Shown: positions 1 to 5,607, counted from the stretch's first letter. The stretch is 6,038 bases of DNA from an uncultured bacterium (GCA_903872555.1 CAIQLE010000145.1:1-6038), one strand, 5' to 3'. Translations and numbers: made by a program. Notes: generated by a model not told the origin, from the letters alone.

Positions 1-1
1 G

Positions 2-142
2 GCTGCGGAACAGGAAGCGGCGGCACGCGCAGCACTGGTGCTGGCCTTTGGGATCGGGCGCTGGCATCGTTTTGCAAAAAGTGGCTTCGAGCTCAAGCCT
101 TCTGAGGGTGCGATGTTGCAGCTTTCATTATTGACGACTTAA
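2..142 (+). CDS. slmA: C-terminal end of a TetR-family regulator, probably nucleoid occlusion factor SlmA (5' truncated by window)
   Basis: Reading from base 2 gives 46 codons and a TAA stop at 140-142; the start lies outside the window. The visible peptide contains LVLAFGIGRWHRFAKSGFEL near its middle. From memory this aligns with the end of E. coli SlmA, where a conserved [20 protein letters not shown] segment lies in the last helices of the TetR-type dimer domain. SlmA is a DNA-binding protein that blocks FtsZ assembly over the nucleoid. Only the ligand/dimer domain end is present, so the diagnostic helix-turn-helix cannot be checked. The gene converges on moeB and ends about 40 bases before a strong shared terminator. 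Another TetR-type regulator remains possible. Confidence 0.62.
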   Translation, partial: AAEQEAAARAALVLAFGIGRWHRFAKSGFELKPSEGAMLQLSLLTT

Positions 143-184
143 GGAAATAGACACTTAGTTTAGACTTTATCCTGAGCGATAAAT

Positions 185-220
185 AAAAATACGGCGCTTC
201 AATAAGCGCCGTATTTTTTT
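185..220. terminator. Bidirectional Rho-independent terminator between slmA and moeB
   Basis: A perfect 15-bp inverted repeat (185-199 with 204-218) encloses a CAAT tetraloop; the core is ACGGCGCTT/AAGCGCCGT. A run of seven T (214-220) follows the stem on the plus strand. The A-rich left flank supplies an interrupted T-rich tail (TATTTTTATTT) when read on the minus strand. It stands between two converging genes, starts 42 bases after the slmA stop and ends 3 bases from the moeB stop codon, so it can serve both. Confidence 0.93.
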
Positions 221-223
221 GTT

Positions 224-973
224 CTATTTATGTGAGCACACAGGACAATCCGGGCTGCGCGTGGTTTTGATGCGGGTCCATTCCATATTGCGCGCATCCA
301 GCAAGAGTAATTTTTGCGCCAGTGATTCGCCTATGCCCGCGACCAGTTTTAAAGCTTCAGCCGCCTGCATCGTGCCTATGATGCCGACCAGCGGAGCGAA
401 CACGCCCATGGTGGAGCACTGCACTTCTTCGAAGTTCTGATCCGGCGGGAACAGGCAGGCATAGCAAGGCGTATTGCCGCTGCGAGGATCAAATACAGCC
501 AGTTGCCCGTCCATGCGTATGGCTGCGCCCGAAACCAGTGGCACGCCCGCATTCACGCAGGCCTTGTTGATCGCATGGCGGGTCGCGAAATTATCCGTGC
601 AGTCGAGCACCACGCTGGCACTGGCCACCAGCTGTGCCAGGGCGGCTTCATCGGCGCGCTCACAGAGTGCGACGACTTCCACATCAGGATTAATCTGCGC
701 CAGCGTTTGCTGGCCTGAAAGCGCCTTGGCCTGTCCTATGCGCTCGGTCGTGTGCAGTATCTGACGCTGAAGATTGGTCAGATCGACCGTGTCATGATCG
801 ACCAGCGTGATCTTGCCTATGCCGGCCGAAGCCAGATACAAGGCCACGGGTGAGCCCAGTCCGCCGGCGCCAATGATCAGGGCATGTGCAGCCAGCAGTT
901 TTTCCTGACCTTCTATGCCTATCTCATCGAGCAGTATGTGGCGCGAATAGCGTAGTAATTGTTGATCGTTCAT
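224..973 (-). CDS. moeB: MoeB/ThiF/HesA-family E1-like adenylyltransferase (molybdopterin-synthase adenylyltransferase type)
   Basis: A 249-residue protein, the length of E. coli MoeB. This family activates the C-terminal Gly-Gly of a ubiquitin-like sulfur carrier (MoaD or ThiS) as an acyl-adenylate in the cytoplasm, for molybdopterin or thiamin synthesis. Visible features are the nucleotide-binding GAGGLG loop (residues 35-40), R11, the NLQRQ motif with R70, K83 and D127 in DCTDN. All sit three positions before the E. coli MoeB catalytic residues R14, R73, K86 and D130. The structural zinc cysteines are two CxxC pairs, C170/C173 and C243/C246. C186 is at the conserved cysteine position before the GVFAPLVG segment. 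There is no C-terminal rhodanese domain, unlike MOCS3/MoeZ. The ATG start matches the family N-terminus (LLRYSRHILL), but no Shine-Dalgarno precedes it; a hairpin with a T-rich tail does. No moaD or thiS lies in the window, so MoeB and ThiF cannot be separated. Confidence 0.88.
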   Translation of the reverse strand: MNDQQLLRYSRHILLDEIGIEGQEKLLAAHALIIGAGGLGSPVALYLASAGIGKITLVDHDTVDLTNLQRQILHTTERIGQAKALSGQQTLAQINPDVEVVALCERADEAALAQLVASASVVLDCTDNFATRHAINKACVNAGVPLVSGAAIRMDGQLAVFDPRSGNTPCYACLFPPDQNFEEVQCSTMGVFAPLVGIIGTMQAAEALKLVAGIGESLAQKLLLLDARNMEWTRIKTTRSPDCPVCSHK

Positions 974-978
974 GGGCT

Positions 979-1011
979 AAAAACAAACGGCCGCATCACT
1001 GCGGCCGGTTT
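979..1011 (-). terminator. Terminator-like hairpin between ctpA and moeB, abutting the moeB start
   Basis: On the minus strand a GC-rich 7-bp stem, CGGCCGC/GCGGCCG (1001-1007 with 988-994), closes a 6-base loop. An alternative pairing extends the stem by AAAC/GTTT with one bulged base. The 3' arm is followed by TTTGTTTTT (979-987), the form of a Rho-independent terminator. Only five bases (AGCCC) then separate the T tract from the moeB ATG. It probably ends part of the gpmA-envC-ctpA transcript. Because it occupies the place of the moeB ribosome binding site, it may also limit moeB expression; that second role is inference. Confidence 0.7.
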
Positions 1012-1042
1012 GAGATAAAAATAATCCTGAGTCGCTGACGGC

Positions 1043-2500
1043 TTACTTCTTCTCGCCGTTGCCATCCGGATTATTGATGGTGGCTTCTTTCTTGACTTCT
1101 ATCTTGGCCGATTTGGACAATTGCACAGGCTGACCTTTCAGATGGTTCAGGGCCTGCGCCAGCTGGAAATCTTCCTTGCTGCCGAATTCCAGCGGCTTGC
1201 GCTTTTTCTCGAGGGCGCTGAGACGCTTGGCTTCTTCGAGTTCATCGACGATGCCTGCGCCCTTGTCGGCTTCTTTGTCTTTGTCGTTGGTCAGATGCTT
1301 TTGCAGATCCGATTCACGCAGACGCAGACCGTTCATGCCATCGCCATCGGCGTATTCATCGACCAGGAGATCAGGCACGATGCCCTTGGCCTGAATCGAG
1401 CGGCCGTTCGGTGTGTAATAGCGTGCCGTGGTCAGCTTGACGGCAGTATCGGCCGACAGCTGGCGTATGGTCTGCACCGAGCCTTTGCCAAAAGTCTGTG
1501 TGCCCATGATGGATGCGCGCTTGTAATCCTGCAGGGCGCCGGCCACGATTTCAGAGGCTGAAGCCGAGCCCGAGTTCACCAGCACCACCATTTTGATTTT
1601 CTTGACGCCTTCTGGCAGTCGCGCAAGAGGATCGCTGCCTGCGCGATTGCCATAGAACTCGCGGCGCGCAAAATAAGTGGCCTTGGAATCAGGCAACTGA
1701 CCATTGGTTGACACGACCGGCACGTCTTTCGGCAGGAAAGCAGCTGATACACCAATCGCGCCCGGCAGTACGCCACCCGGATCATTGCGCAGGTCCAGCA
1801 CCAGACCTTTCATGGCAGGGTCTTGCTGATACAGCGCATTGATTTTTTTTGCCAGATCTTCAACCGTCGGTTCCTGGAATTGCGAAACGCGTATCCAGCC
1901 GTAACCCGGTTCGATGACTTTGCCCTTGACGCTCTGTACTTTGATCTCCTGACGCACGATGGTCAGCAGCAGCGGCTTGTCTTCATCCTTGCGGGCGATG
2001 GTCAGGGTGATCTTGGTATTCGGTTCGCCGCGCATGCGCTTGACGGCCTCATCCAGCGTCATACCTTTGACAGGTGTGCTGTCGAGACGGGTGATCAGAT
2101 CACCTGCTTTCAGGCCGGCTTTGTAGGCGGGTGAGTCTTCGATGGGCGAGATGACTTTGACATAGCCATCTTCCATGCCGACTTCAATGCCCAGTCCCAC
2201 GAATTTGCCCTGAGTCCCTTCGCGCAGTTCCTTGAAGGCTTTCTTGTCGAGGAAGGCCGAGTGCGGGTCCAGTGAAGCGACCATGCCGGAAATGGCTTCG
2301 GTCAGCAGCTTTTTATCTTCTACGGGTTCGACATAATCTGATTTGATCAGCCCGAATACATCGGCGAGCTGGCGCAGCTCTTCAATCGGTAGCGGGGAGC
2401 TTGCATTACGCTGGGCCAGTGCATCGAACTGCATCGATCCGGCGATGCCGGCGATCAGTCCCAGTCCTACCAGTCCCATATTCTTCAGTCTGCTGCTCAT
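1043..2500 (-). CDS. ctpA: S41-family carboxyl-terminal processing protease (CtpA/Prc-like) with PDZ domain
   Basis: A 485-residue envelope serine protease of the tail-specific protease family, which trims or degrades periplasmic proteins from their C-termini. The N-terminus has a short basic segment and a hydrophobic stretch (about 8-22), then ALA at 27-29, suiting Sec export with cleavage after A29 or retention as an anchor. A PDZ domain covers roughly 98-185 (GLGIEV at 102-107, SPAYKAGLKAGDLI at 123-136) and binds substrate ends. The protease core follows: LVLDLRNDPGG (233-243), catalytic S314 in GSASASE, and K339 and Q343 in FGKGSVQ. The 25-residue Ser-Lys spacing and the Gln four residues later are those of CtpA/CtpB. 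The last 100 residues are charged and contain FQLAQALNHLKG (445-456), a tail commonly seen in proteobacterial members. The gene starts three bases after the envC stop, with AGGTGAG as Shine-Dalgarno. In Pseudomonas the homologous CtpA degrades peptidoglycan hydrolases, consistent with its place beside envC. Confidence 0.95.
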   Translation of the reverse strand: MSSRLKNMGLVGLGLIAGIAGSMQFDALAQRNASSPLPIEELRQLADVFGLIKSDYVEPVEDKKLLTEAISGMVASLDPHSAFLDKKAFKELREGTQGKFVGLGIEVGMEDGYVKVISPIEDSPAYKAGLKAGDLITRLDSTPVKGMTLDEAVKRMRGEPNTKITLTIARKDEDKPLLLTIVRQEIKVQSVKGKVIEPGYGWIRVSQFQEPTVEDLAKKINALYQQDPAMKGLVLDLRNDPGGVLPGAIGVSAAFLPKDVPVVSTNGQLPDSKATYFARREFYGNRAGSDPLARLPEGVKKIKMVVLVNSGSASASEIVAGALQDYKRASIMGTQTFGKGSVQTIRQLSADTAVKLTTARYYTPNGRSIQAKGIVPDLLVDEYADGDGMNGLRLRESDLQKHLTNDKDKEADKGAGIVDELEEAKRLSALEKKRKPLEFGSKEDFQLAQALNHLKGQPVQLSKSAKIEVKKEATINNPDGNGEKK

Positions 2501-2509
2501 CTCTCACCT
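2501..2509 (-). promoter_or_regulatory. ctpA Shine-Dalgarno overlapping the envC stop codon
   Basis: Reading the minus strand, AGGTGAGAG directly precedes the ctpA ATG. The envC stop TGA (2504-2506) lies inside the AGGTGAG ribosome-binding sequence, and only three bases separate stop and start. This geometry suggests that ribosomes ending envC translation restart on ctpA, keeping the two products in ratio. The overlap is seen directly; coupling is inferred. Confidence 0.8.
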
Positions 2510-3955
2510 GTTCATCCATGTCAGCGGATCTATCGCCCGCCCTTGGTGCCGCATCTCAAAGTATAAACCCGATTGTTCATTGCCGCCGCTATTACCCACG
2601 GTTGCAATGATGTCACCTGCTTTTACCCTGTCACCCGGCCGTTTTAATACTGCCTGATTATTACCGTAAATGCTCATGTACTGTCCGCCGTGATCCACAA
2701 TGATCAAATTACCAAAGCCGCGCATCCAGTCTGCAAAAATCACCTCACCCGCACCCGCGCTGCGCACTTCTGCACCTTCAGCTGCTTTAATGAACACGCC
2801 TTTCCAGTTAGGGCCATCGGTGCGTTTGGCACCAAAGGTCGCAAGCAGCTCACCTTTGACCGGCAGCTTCAGCTTGCCATGCTGGCTGGCGAAGGCAGCG
2901 CCATCGGGTGGTGGCGGCAGGTCAGGCAGCTCTTTGGGCTCGTTTTTTGTGGTGCTGCCCCGGGCTTGCTGCGCTGGCTGAGAATTGAGGCCGGAATCCC
3001 GCTGTGTTTCGGCTTTCGTATCTCTTTTTGATTCGGCTTTCATATCAGCCTTCGGTTCAGCTCGGCCGTCAGCTTTAGCGATGCCTGATTTGTCTTCGGT
3101 TCTGGATCTTTCGACTATCCGTGTGCGCTCTCTGGCTTCGGCTTTTGCGCGCAGGCGTCGTTTTGATTCTTCTTCCTCAGCTTTCCGTTGTTGTGCAATC
3201 AGTGTACTGAGGCGGTCCAGCAGAGAGGTCAACCTTTCCTGGTCACGCAAGAGATTGCCCGCTTGTTTGCGCTGTGCGCTGAGTTTGCTGGAGAGTTCAC
3301 CGACCAGGGACTTGCGCTTGTTTTTTTCTTTTTCCAGCAAAGCTTTTTGCTCGCGCTGCTCGGTGGCGATTTCATCCAGCTCGGCGCGGGTCTCTTCGGC
3401 ATCCGCCTTGTTGGCTTCTATCTCGGCCAGATTTTGCTGCAGCTGTTCAATCGCTTTCGTCTGTTCGGCAGAGAGATAGCCGAGATAGCGCAGTTCGCGT
3501 GCGATACGGTTCGGGTTATCGCCCGAGAGCAGCAGGCGCACGCGGTCATCCTGCCCCGCCACATACTGCTCGCGCAGCATTTTGGCCAGCCGCGCACGCT
3601 GCAGCTTGACGGCGGCTTCCAGTTGTTCCTGACCTTTTGCCAGCCAGCGCAATTTCTGACTGGTGCGCTCTTGCTCGGCTGCGAGTTCGCGCAGGGAACG
3701 ATTGGCCTGTGAGATCGCTACTTCCGAGGCCGCCAGTGCATCAGCCGCACTGCCGCGCGCTTTCTCGGTTTTGTTAATGCTGTCCCTGAGCTCGCCGAGT
3801 TTTTTGCTCAGCTCAGCTCTTTCCTGCTCGGCCTGCTGCTTCTGGCGGCTGCGCTCGCTGCTCTTGGGCGTGCTTTCAGCATGAGCCGCGCTGTGCAGCG
3901 CGAACGCTGCCAGCACCGTCAGCAGCAGGGGGATGAGGCGGCGTGTTTGACTCAT
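2504..3955 (-). CDS. envC: EnvC-like murein hydrolase activator (signal peptide, coiled coil, degenerate LytM/M23 domain)
   Basis: A 483-residue secreted division factor. E. coli EnvC is recruited by FtsEX and activates the amidases AmiA and AmiB to split septal peptidoglycan. A signal peptide with basic start and hydrophobic core (7-20) ends at AHA (24-26). Residues about 30-280 are Glu/Lys/Gln/Ala-rich coiled coil, including the LRWLAKGQEQL and REQYVAGQDDRVRLLLSGDNP regions typical of EnvC. A low-complexity charged and proline-containing linker (about 280-352) holds an 8-residue repeat. The C-terminal LytM domain spans about 360-483. The M23 zinc ligands are absent: NWKGVF stands where HxGxD is expected (W384, F388), and GLYFE where the HxH motif is expected (G463, Y465). 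YGNN replaces the usual YGH. The domain should therefore be non-catalytic, as in EnvC. At 483 residues it is longer than E. coli EnvC (419), mostly through the linker. It starts six bases after gpmA and is followed at once by ctpA. Confidence 0.93.
   Translation of the reverse strand: MSQTRRLIPLLLTVLAAFALHSAAHAESTPKSSERSRQKQQAEQERAELSKKLGELRDSINKTEKARGSAADALAASEVAISQANRSLRELAAEQERTSQKLRWLAKGQEQLEAAVKLQRARLAKMLREQYVAGQDDRVRLLLSGDNPNRIARELRYLGYLSAEQTKAIEQLQQNLAEIEANKADAEETRAELDEIATEQREQKALLEKEKNKRKSLVGELSSKLSAQRKQAGNLLRDQERLTSLLDRLSTLIAQQRKAEEEESKRRLRAKAEARERTRIVERSRTEDKSGIAKADGRAEPKADMKAESKRDTKAETQRDSGLNSQPAQQARGSTTKNEPKELPDLPPPPDGAAFASQHGKLKLPVKGELLATFGAKRTDGPNWKGVFIKAAEGAEVRSAGAGEVIFADWMRGFGNLIIVDHGGQYMSIYGNNQAVLKRPGDRVKAGDIIATVGNSGGNEQSGLYFEMRHQGRAIDPLTWMNR
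3005..3076 (-). repeat. Three degenerate 24-bp tandem repeats in envC, encoding an 8-residue unit
   Basis: EnvC residues 294-317 read KADGRAEP, KADMKAES, KRDTKAET, followed by a partial fourth unit QRDS. The consensus is K-[AR]-D-x-[KR]-A-E-x, matched by a 24-base period in the DNA with several synonymous and missense differences. The repeats lie in the linker between coiled coil and LytM domain, where length change is likely tolerated. The charge pattern suggests a helical or disordered spacer. Confidence 0.75.
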
Positions 3956-3965
3956 GCTGCCTTAC
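3956..3965 (-). promoter_or_regulatory. envC Shine-Dalgarno overlapping the gpmA stop codon
   Basis: On the minus strand the junction reads GTAAGGCAGC then the envC ATG. The TAA stop of gpmA (3962-3964) overlaps the AAGG ribosome-binding core (3960-3963), with four bases to the start. This joins glycolytic gpmA to envC in one transcript and makes translational coupling plausible. Confidence 0.68.
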
Positions 3966-4708
3966 TTGGCCTTACCCTGATTCGCCACAGCCTTCATGGC
4001 AGCATCGATGGCGGCGGTGTCGCCCAGGTAGTAGCTGCGTATGGGCTTGAGATCCGCATCCAGTTCATACACCAGCGGCTGACCATTCGGAATATTCAGG
4101 CCAACGATGTCCGCGTCGCTGATGTTGTCGAGATATTTGATGAGTGCGCGCAGGCTGTTGCCATGGGCAGAAACCAGTACCCGTTTGCCCGCACGTATGG
4201 CCGGCGCGATCGATTCATTCCAGACCGGCAGCACGCGTGCGACCGTATCTTTCAGACATTCGCTGAGAGGTATTTCTTCGCGTTTTAGCCTGGCGTAGCG
4301 CGGGTCAGCGTAGGAAGCCCGTTCGTCGTCCGGCGCCAGCGCCATGGGCGGTGTGTCATAGCTGCGGCGCCAGACCAGTACCTGATCATCGCCGTATTTG
4401 GCCGCGGTTTCTGCCTTGTCCAGACCCTGCAGGGCACCGTAGTGACGCTCATTCAGACGCCAACTGTGCACCGTAGGCAGCCACATCAGGTCCATTTCAT
4501 CCAGCGTTCCCCACAGCGTGCGTATGGCGCGCTTGAGGACGGAGGTGTAAGTGAGATCGAAGGTATAGCCGGCTTCTTTCAGCAGGCGACCGGCCTGACG
4601 TGCCTCGGCCAGACCTTTGTCGGTCAGGTCCACATCGGCCCAGCCGGTGAATCGGTTTTCGCGGTTCCAGACGGATTCGCCATGACGCATCAGGACAAGC
4701 TTGTACAT
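3962..4708 (-). CDS. gpmA: 2,3-bisphosphoglycerate-dependent phosphoglycerate mutase (dPGM)
   Basis: A 248-residue cytoplasmic enzyme that interconverts 3-phosphoglycerate and 2-phosphoglycerate in glycolysis and gluconeogenesis through a phosphohistidine primed by 2,3-bisphosphoglycerate. The histidine-phosphatase signature LMRHGES puts the phosphorylated H9 at the N-terminus. R60 (LKRAIRT), E87 in [11 protein letters not shown] and the second catalytic histidine H182 in [10 protein letters not shown] complete the active site. Each lies two residues before its E. coli GpmA counterpart (H11, R62, E89, H184). The length matches the dPGM family, and the C-terminal tail is present (YYLGD and beyond). 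The ATG start agrees with the family start, but no clear Shine-Dalgarno is seen before it. The gene heads the gpmA-envC-ctpA cluster and is divergent from the rhodanese gene. In E. coli the same chromosomal position is held by the unrelated cofactor-independent mutase GpmM. Confidence 0.97.
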   Translation of the reverse strand: MYKLVLMRHGESVWNRENRFTGWADVDLTDKGLAEARQAGRLLKEAGYTFDLTYTSVLKRAIRTLWGTLDEMDLMWLPTVHSWRLNERHYGALQGLDKAETAAKYGDDQVLVWRRSYDTPPMALAPDDERASYADPRYARLKREEIPLSECLKDTVARVLPVWNESIAPAIRAGKRVLVSAHGNSLRALIKYLDNISDADIVGLNIPNGQPLVYELDADLKPIRSYYLGDTAAIDAAMKAVANQGKAK

Positions 4709-4811
4709 AGTCAGTGAATTTTTTGCAGAAAAGTTGAAAGAAAAGCGAGCTCAGGACCAGCGTAAATGTTTGCAGGGGCCTCCTGTCGGAGCCTGAAACG
4801 GAATTCGAACC

Positions 4812-4861
4812 GGCTTGAATCGTCTTAAGCCTTCTATTCTATAATGGCACGCTTGTCTTAA
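4812..4861. repeat. Imperfect dyad over the -35 region plus a repeated GCTTG/TCTTAA motif downstream of the -10
   Basis: Bases 4812-4831 form an imperfect 20-bp dyad with GGCTT/AAGCC outer arms and a few inner matches, covering the -35 hexamer and part of the spacer. A related string, GCTTGTCTTAA, appears at 4851-4861 near the expected transcription start. The 7-mer GTCTTAA recurs exactly at 4822-4828 and 4855-4861, 33 bases apart, about three helical turns. This is the layout of a possible repressor site, but short matches like these can arise by chance. Confidence 0.35.
4815..4845 (+). promoter_or_regulatory. Sigma70-like promoter for the rhodanese-grxC-secB cluster
   Basis: A perfect -10 hexamer TATAAT lies at 4840-4845. 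The best -35 is TTGAAT at 4815-4820, four of six matches to TTGACA, with a 19-base spacer that is longer than ideal. Transcription would start near 4852, leaving a leader of about 25 bases before the GTG at 4877. It lies in the 168-bp gap between divergent genes. I could not find a comparably good promoter for gpmA on the other strand. Confidence 0.6.
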
Positions 4862-4876
4862 ACGAATTGGATCGCT

Positions 4877-5272
4877 GTGAAATTCTTGATTGACAATATC
4901 TGGCTGATTTTGATGGCGCTGCTTTCCGGTGGTGCGCTGGCCTGGCCGACACTGACCCGCGGCAAACATACCCTCTCGACCTTACAGGCAACCCAGCTGC
5001 TGAACAAGGGCAAGACCACGGTGCTTGATGTGCGCTCACCTGAAGAATTCAAGGCCGGCCATCTGCGTCAGGCAAAAAATATCCCGCTCAAAGAACTCGA
5101 TGCCCGAGTGGCCGAGCTCGATAAATCCCATGCCTTGCTGGTGGTGTGCGAATCCGGAGCGCGCGCCTCGCGTGCTGCAGCCCAGATCCGTCGTGCCGGT
5201 TTGACTGAGGTTTATGTGCTTGAGGGTGGTTATACCGCCTGGCACGCGCAGGGCTTGCCCACAGCAAAATAA
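4877..5272 (+). CDS. Membrane-anchored single-domain rhodanese (YibN-like sulfurtransferase)
   Basis: A 131-residue protein with one N-terminal transmembrane segment (about 7-24) and one rhodanese domain (about 33-130). Rhodaneses carry sulfur as a persulfide on an active-site cysteine. Visible landmarks are LDVRSPEEFKAGHLRQAKNIP (50-70, written here in outline), the active-site loop C91-ESGARA, and the C-terminal VLEGGYTAWHAQGLP motif. C91 and R96 are intact, so catalysis is plausible. The start is GTG: an in-frame TAA at 4859-4861 excludes a longer product, and later starts would cut the membrane segment. Only a weak purine patch (GGA, 4869-4871) precedes it. Position before grxC and secB matches E. 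coli yibN. The few basic residues after the membrane segment (R28, K30) suggest a cytoplasmic domain; the sulfur acceptor is unknown. Confidence 0.9.
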   Translation: MKFLIDNIWLILMALLSGGALAWPTLTRGKHTLSTLQATQLLNKGKTTVLDVRSPEEFKAGHLRQAKNIPLKELDARVAELDKSHALLVVCESGARASRAAAQIRRAGLTEVYVLEGGYTAWHAQGLPTAK

Positions 5273-5317
5273 GACAAACACATTATTCCGTCATCTTCGT
5301 TAGCGAATTCAGCAAGC

Positions 5318-5323
5318 AAGGGG
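5318..5323 (+). promoter_or_regulatory. Strong Shine-Dalgarno of grxC
   Basis: AAGGGG lies nine bases before the grxC ATG and is the clearest ribosome-binding sequence on the plus strand here. It fixes the start at 5333. The 60 bases between the rhodanese stop and grxC show no hairpin or further gene, so cotranscription is likely. Confidence 0.75.
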
Positions 5324-5332
5324 AAACAGATC

Positions 5333-5596
5333 ATGGGCGCAAAAGTCCGCATGTACAGCACAGGCGTATGCCCGTACTGCAATATGGCCGAGAGGTTACT
5401 CAAGGCCAAGGGTATAGAGGAGATCGAAAAGATACGCATCGATCTTGATCCTGTCCAGCGAGTGCAGATGATGGAAATGACGGGTCGCCGCACCGTACCG
5501 CAAATTTACATAGGCGAGACCCATGTGGGTGGTTTTGATGATTTGTCGGCGCTTGATCGCGAAGGCAAACTCGATACATTATTGCAAGGCGCGTAA
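5333..5596 (+). CDS. grxC: Glutaredoxin 3 (GrxC family, dithiol CPYC)
   Basis: An 87-residue cytoplasmic thiol-disulfide oxidoreductase, close to the 80-90 residues usual for GrxC. It uses glutathione to reduce protein disulfides and mixed disulfides. The dithiol active site C13-P-Y-C16 follows the first beta strand (VRMYS). The cis-proline motif T54-V55-P56 and the glutathione-binding GGFDD (66-70) are both intact. It is a classical dithiol form, not the monothiol CGFS type linked to iron-sulfur delivery. The gene sits between the rhodanese gene and secB, the same order as E. coli yibN-grxC-secB, and likely shares their transcript. Confidence 0.96.
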   Translation: MGAKVRMYSTGVCPYCNMAERLLKAKGIEEIEKIRIDLDPVQRVQMMEMTGRRTVPQIYIGETHVGGFDDLSALDREGKLDTLLQGA

Positions 5597-5607
5597 GCGC
5601 ATTTTTT
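5589..5607 (+). terminator. Weak terminator-like hairpin at the grxC stop, before secB
   Basis: GCGC (5589-5592) and GCGC (5597-5600) can pair around a GTAA loop, a GNRA-type tetraloop containing the grxC stop codon. An A and six T (5602-5607) follow. The stem is only four pairs, so it may act as a weak attenuator or pause between grxC and secB, or not at all. Confidence 0.3.

Noticed and set aside
1121..2134. Plus-strand open frames opposite ctpA (1121-1561, 1823-2134)
   Set aside because: They are mirror frames of the conserved S41 protease sequence with no homology I recognise and no start signals.
2985..3712. Long plus-strand open frames (2985-3479 and 3188-3712) opposite envC
   Set aside because: They lie antisense to a well-supported gene, are rich in Ser/Arg/Phe as expected from the complement of a Glu/Lys/Gln/Ala coiled coil, and show no recognisable domain or ribosome-binding site.
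4777..4793. Small hairpin in the gpmA leader (GGCCTCC/GGAGCC, TGTC loop)
   Set aside because: Six pairs with one bulge and no T tract or start-codon overlap; this is within chance expectation and matches no riboswitch I know.
4709..4860. Promoter for gpmA on the minus strand
   Set aside because: Candidates such as TATAGA or TAGAAT overlapping the plus-strand -10 have poor -35 partners or wrong spacing. gpmA surely needs a promoter here, but I cannot choose one honestly.
4751..5052. Minus-strand open frames overlapping the intergenic region and rhodanese start
   Set aside because: Composition is Arg/Ser/Pro-rich, they overlap the promoter and a well-supported gene, and three alternative frames are equally open.
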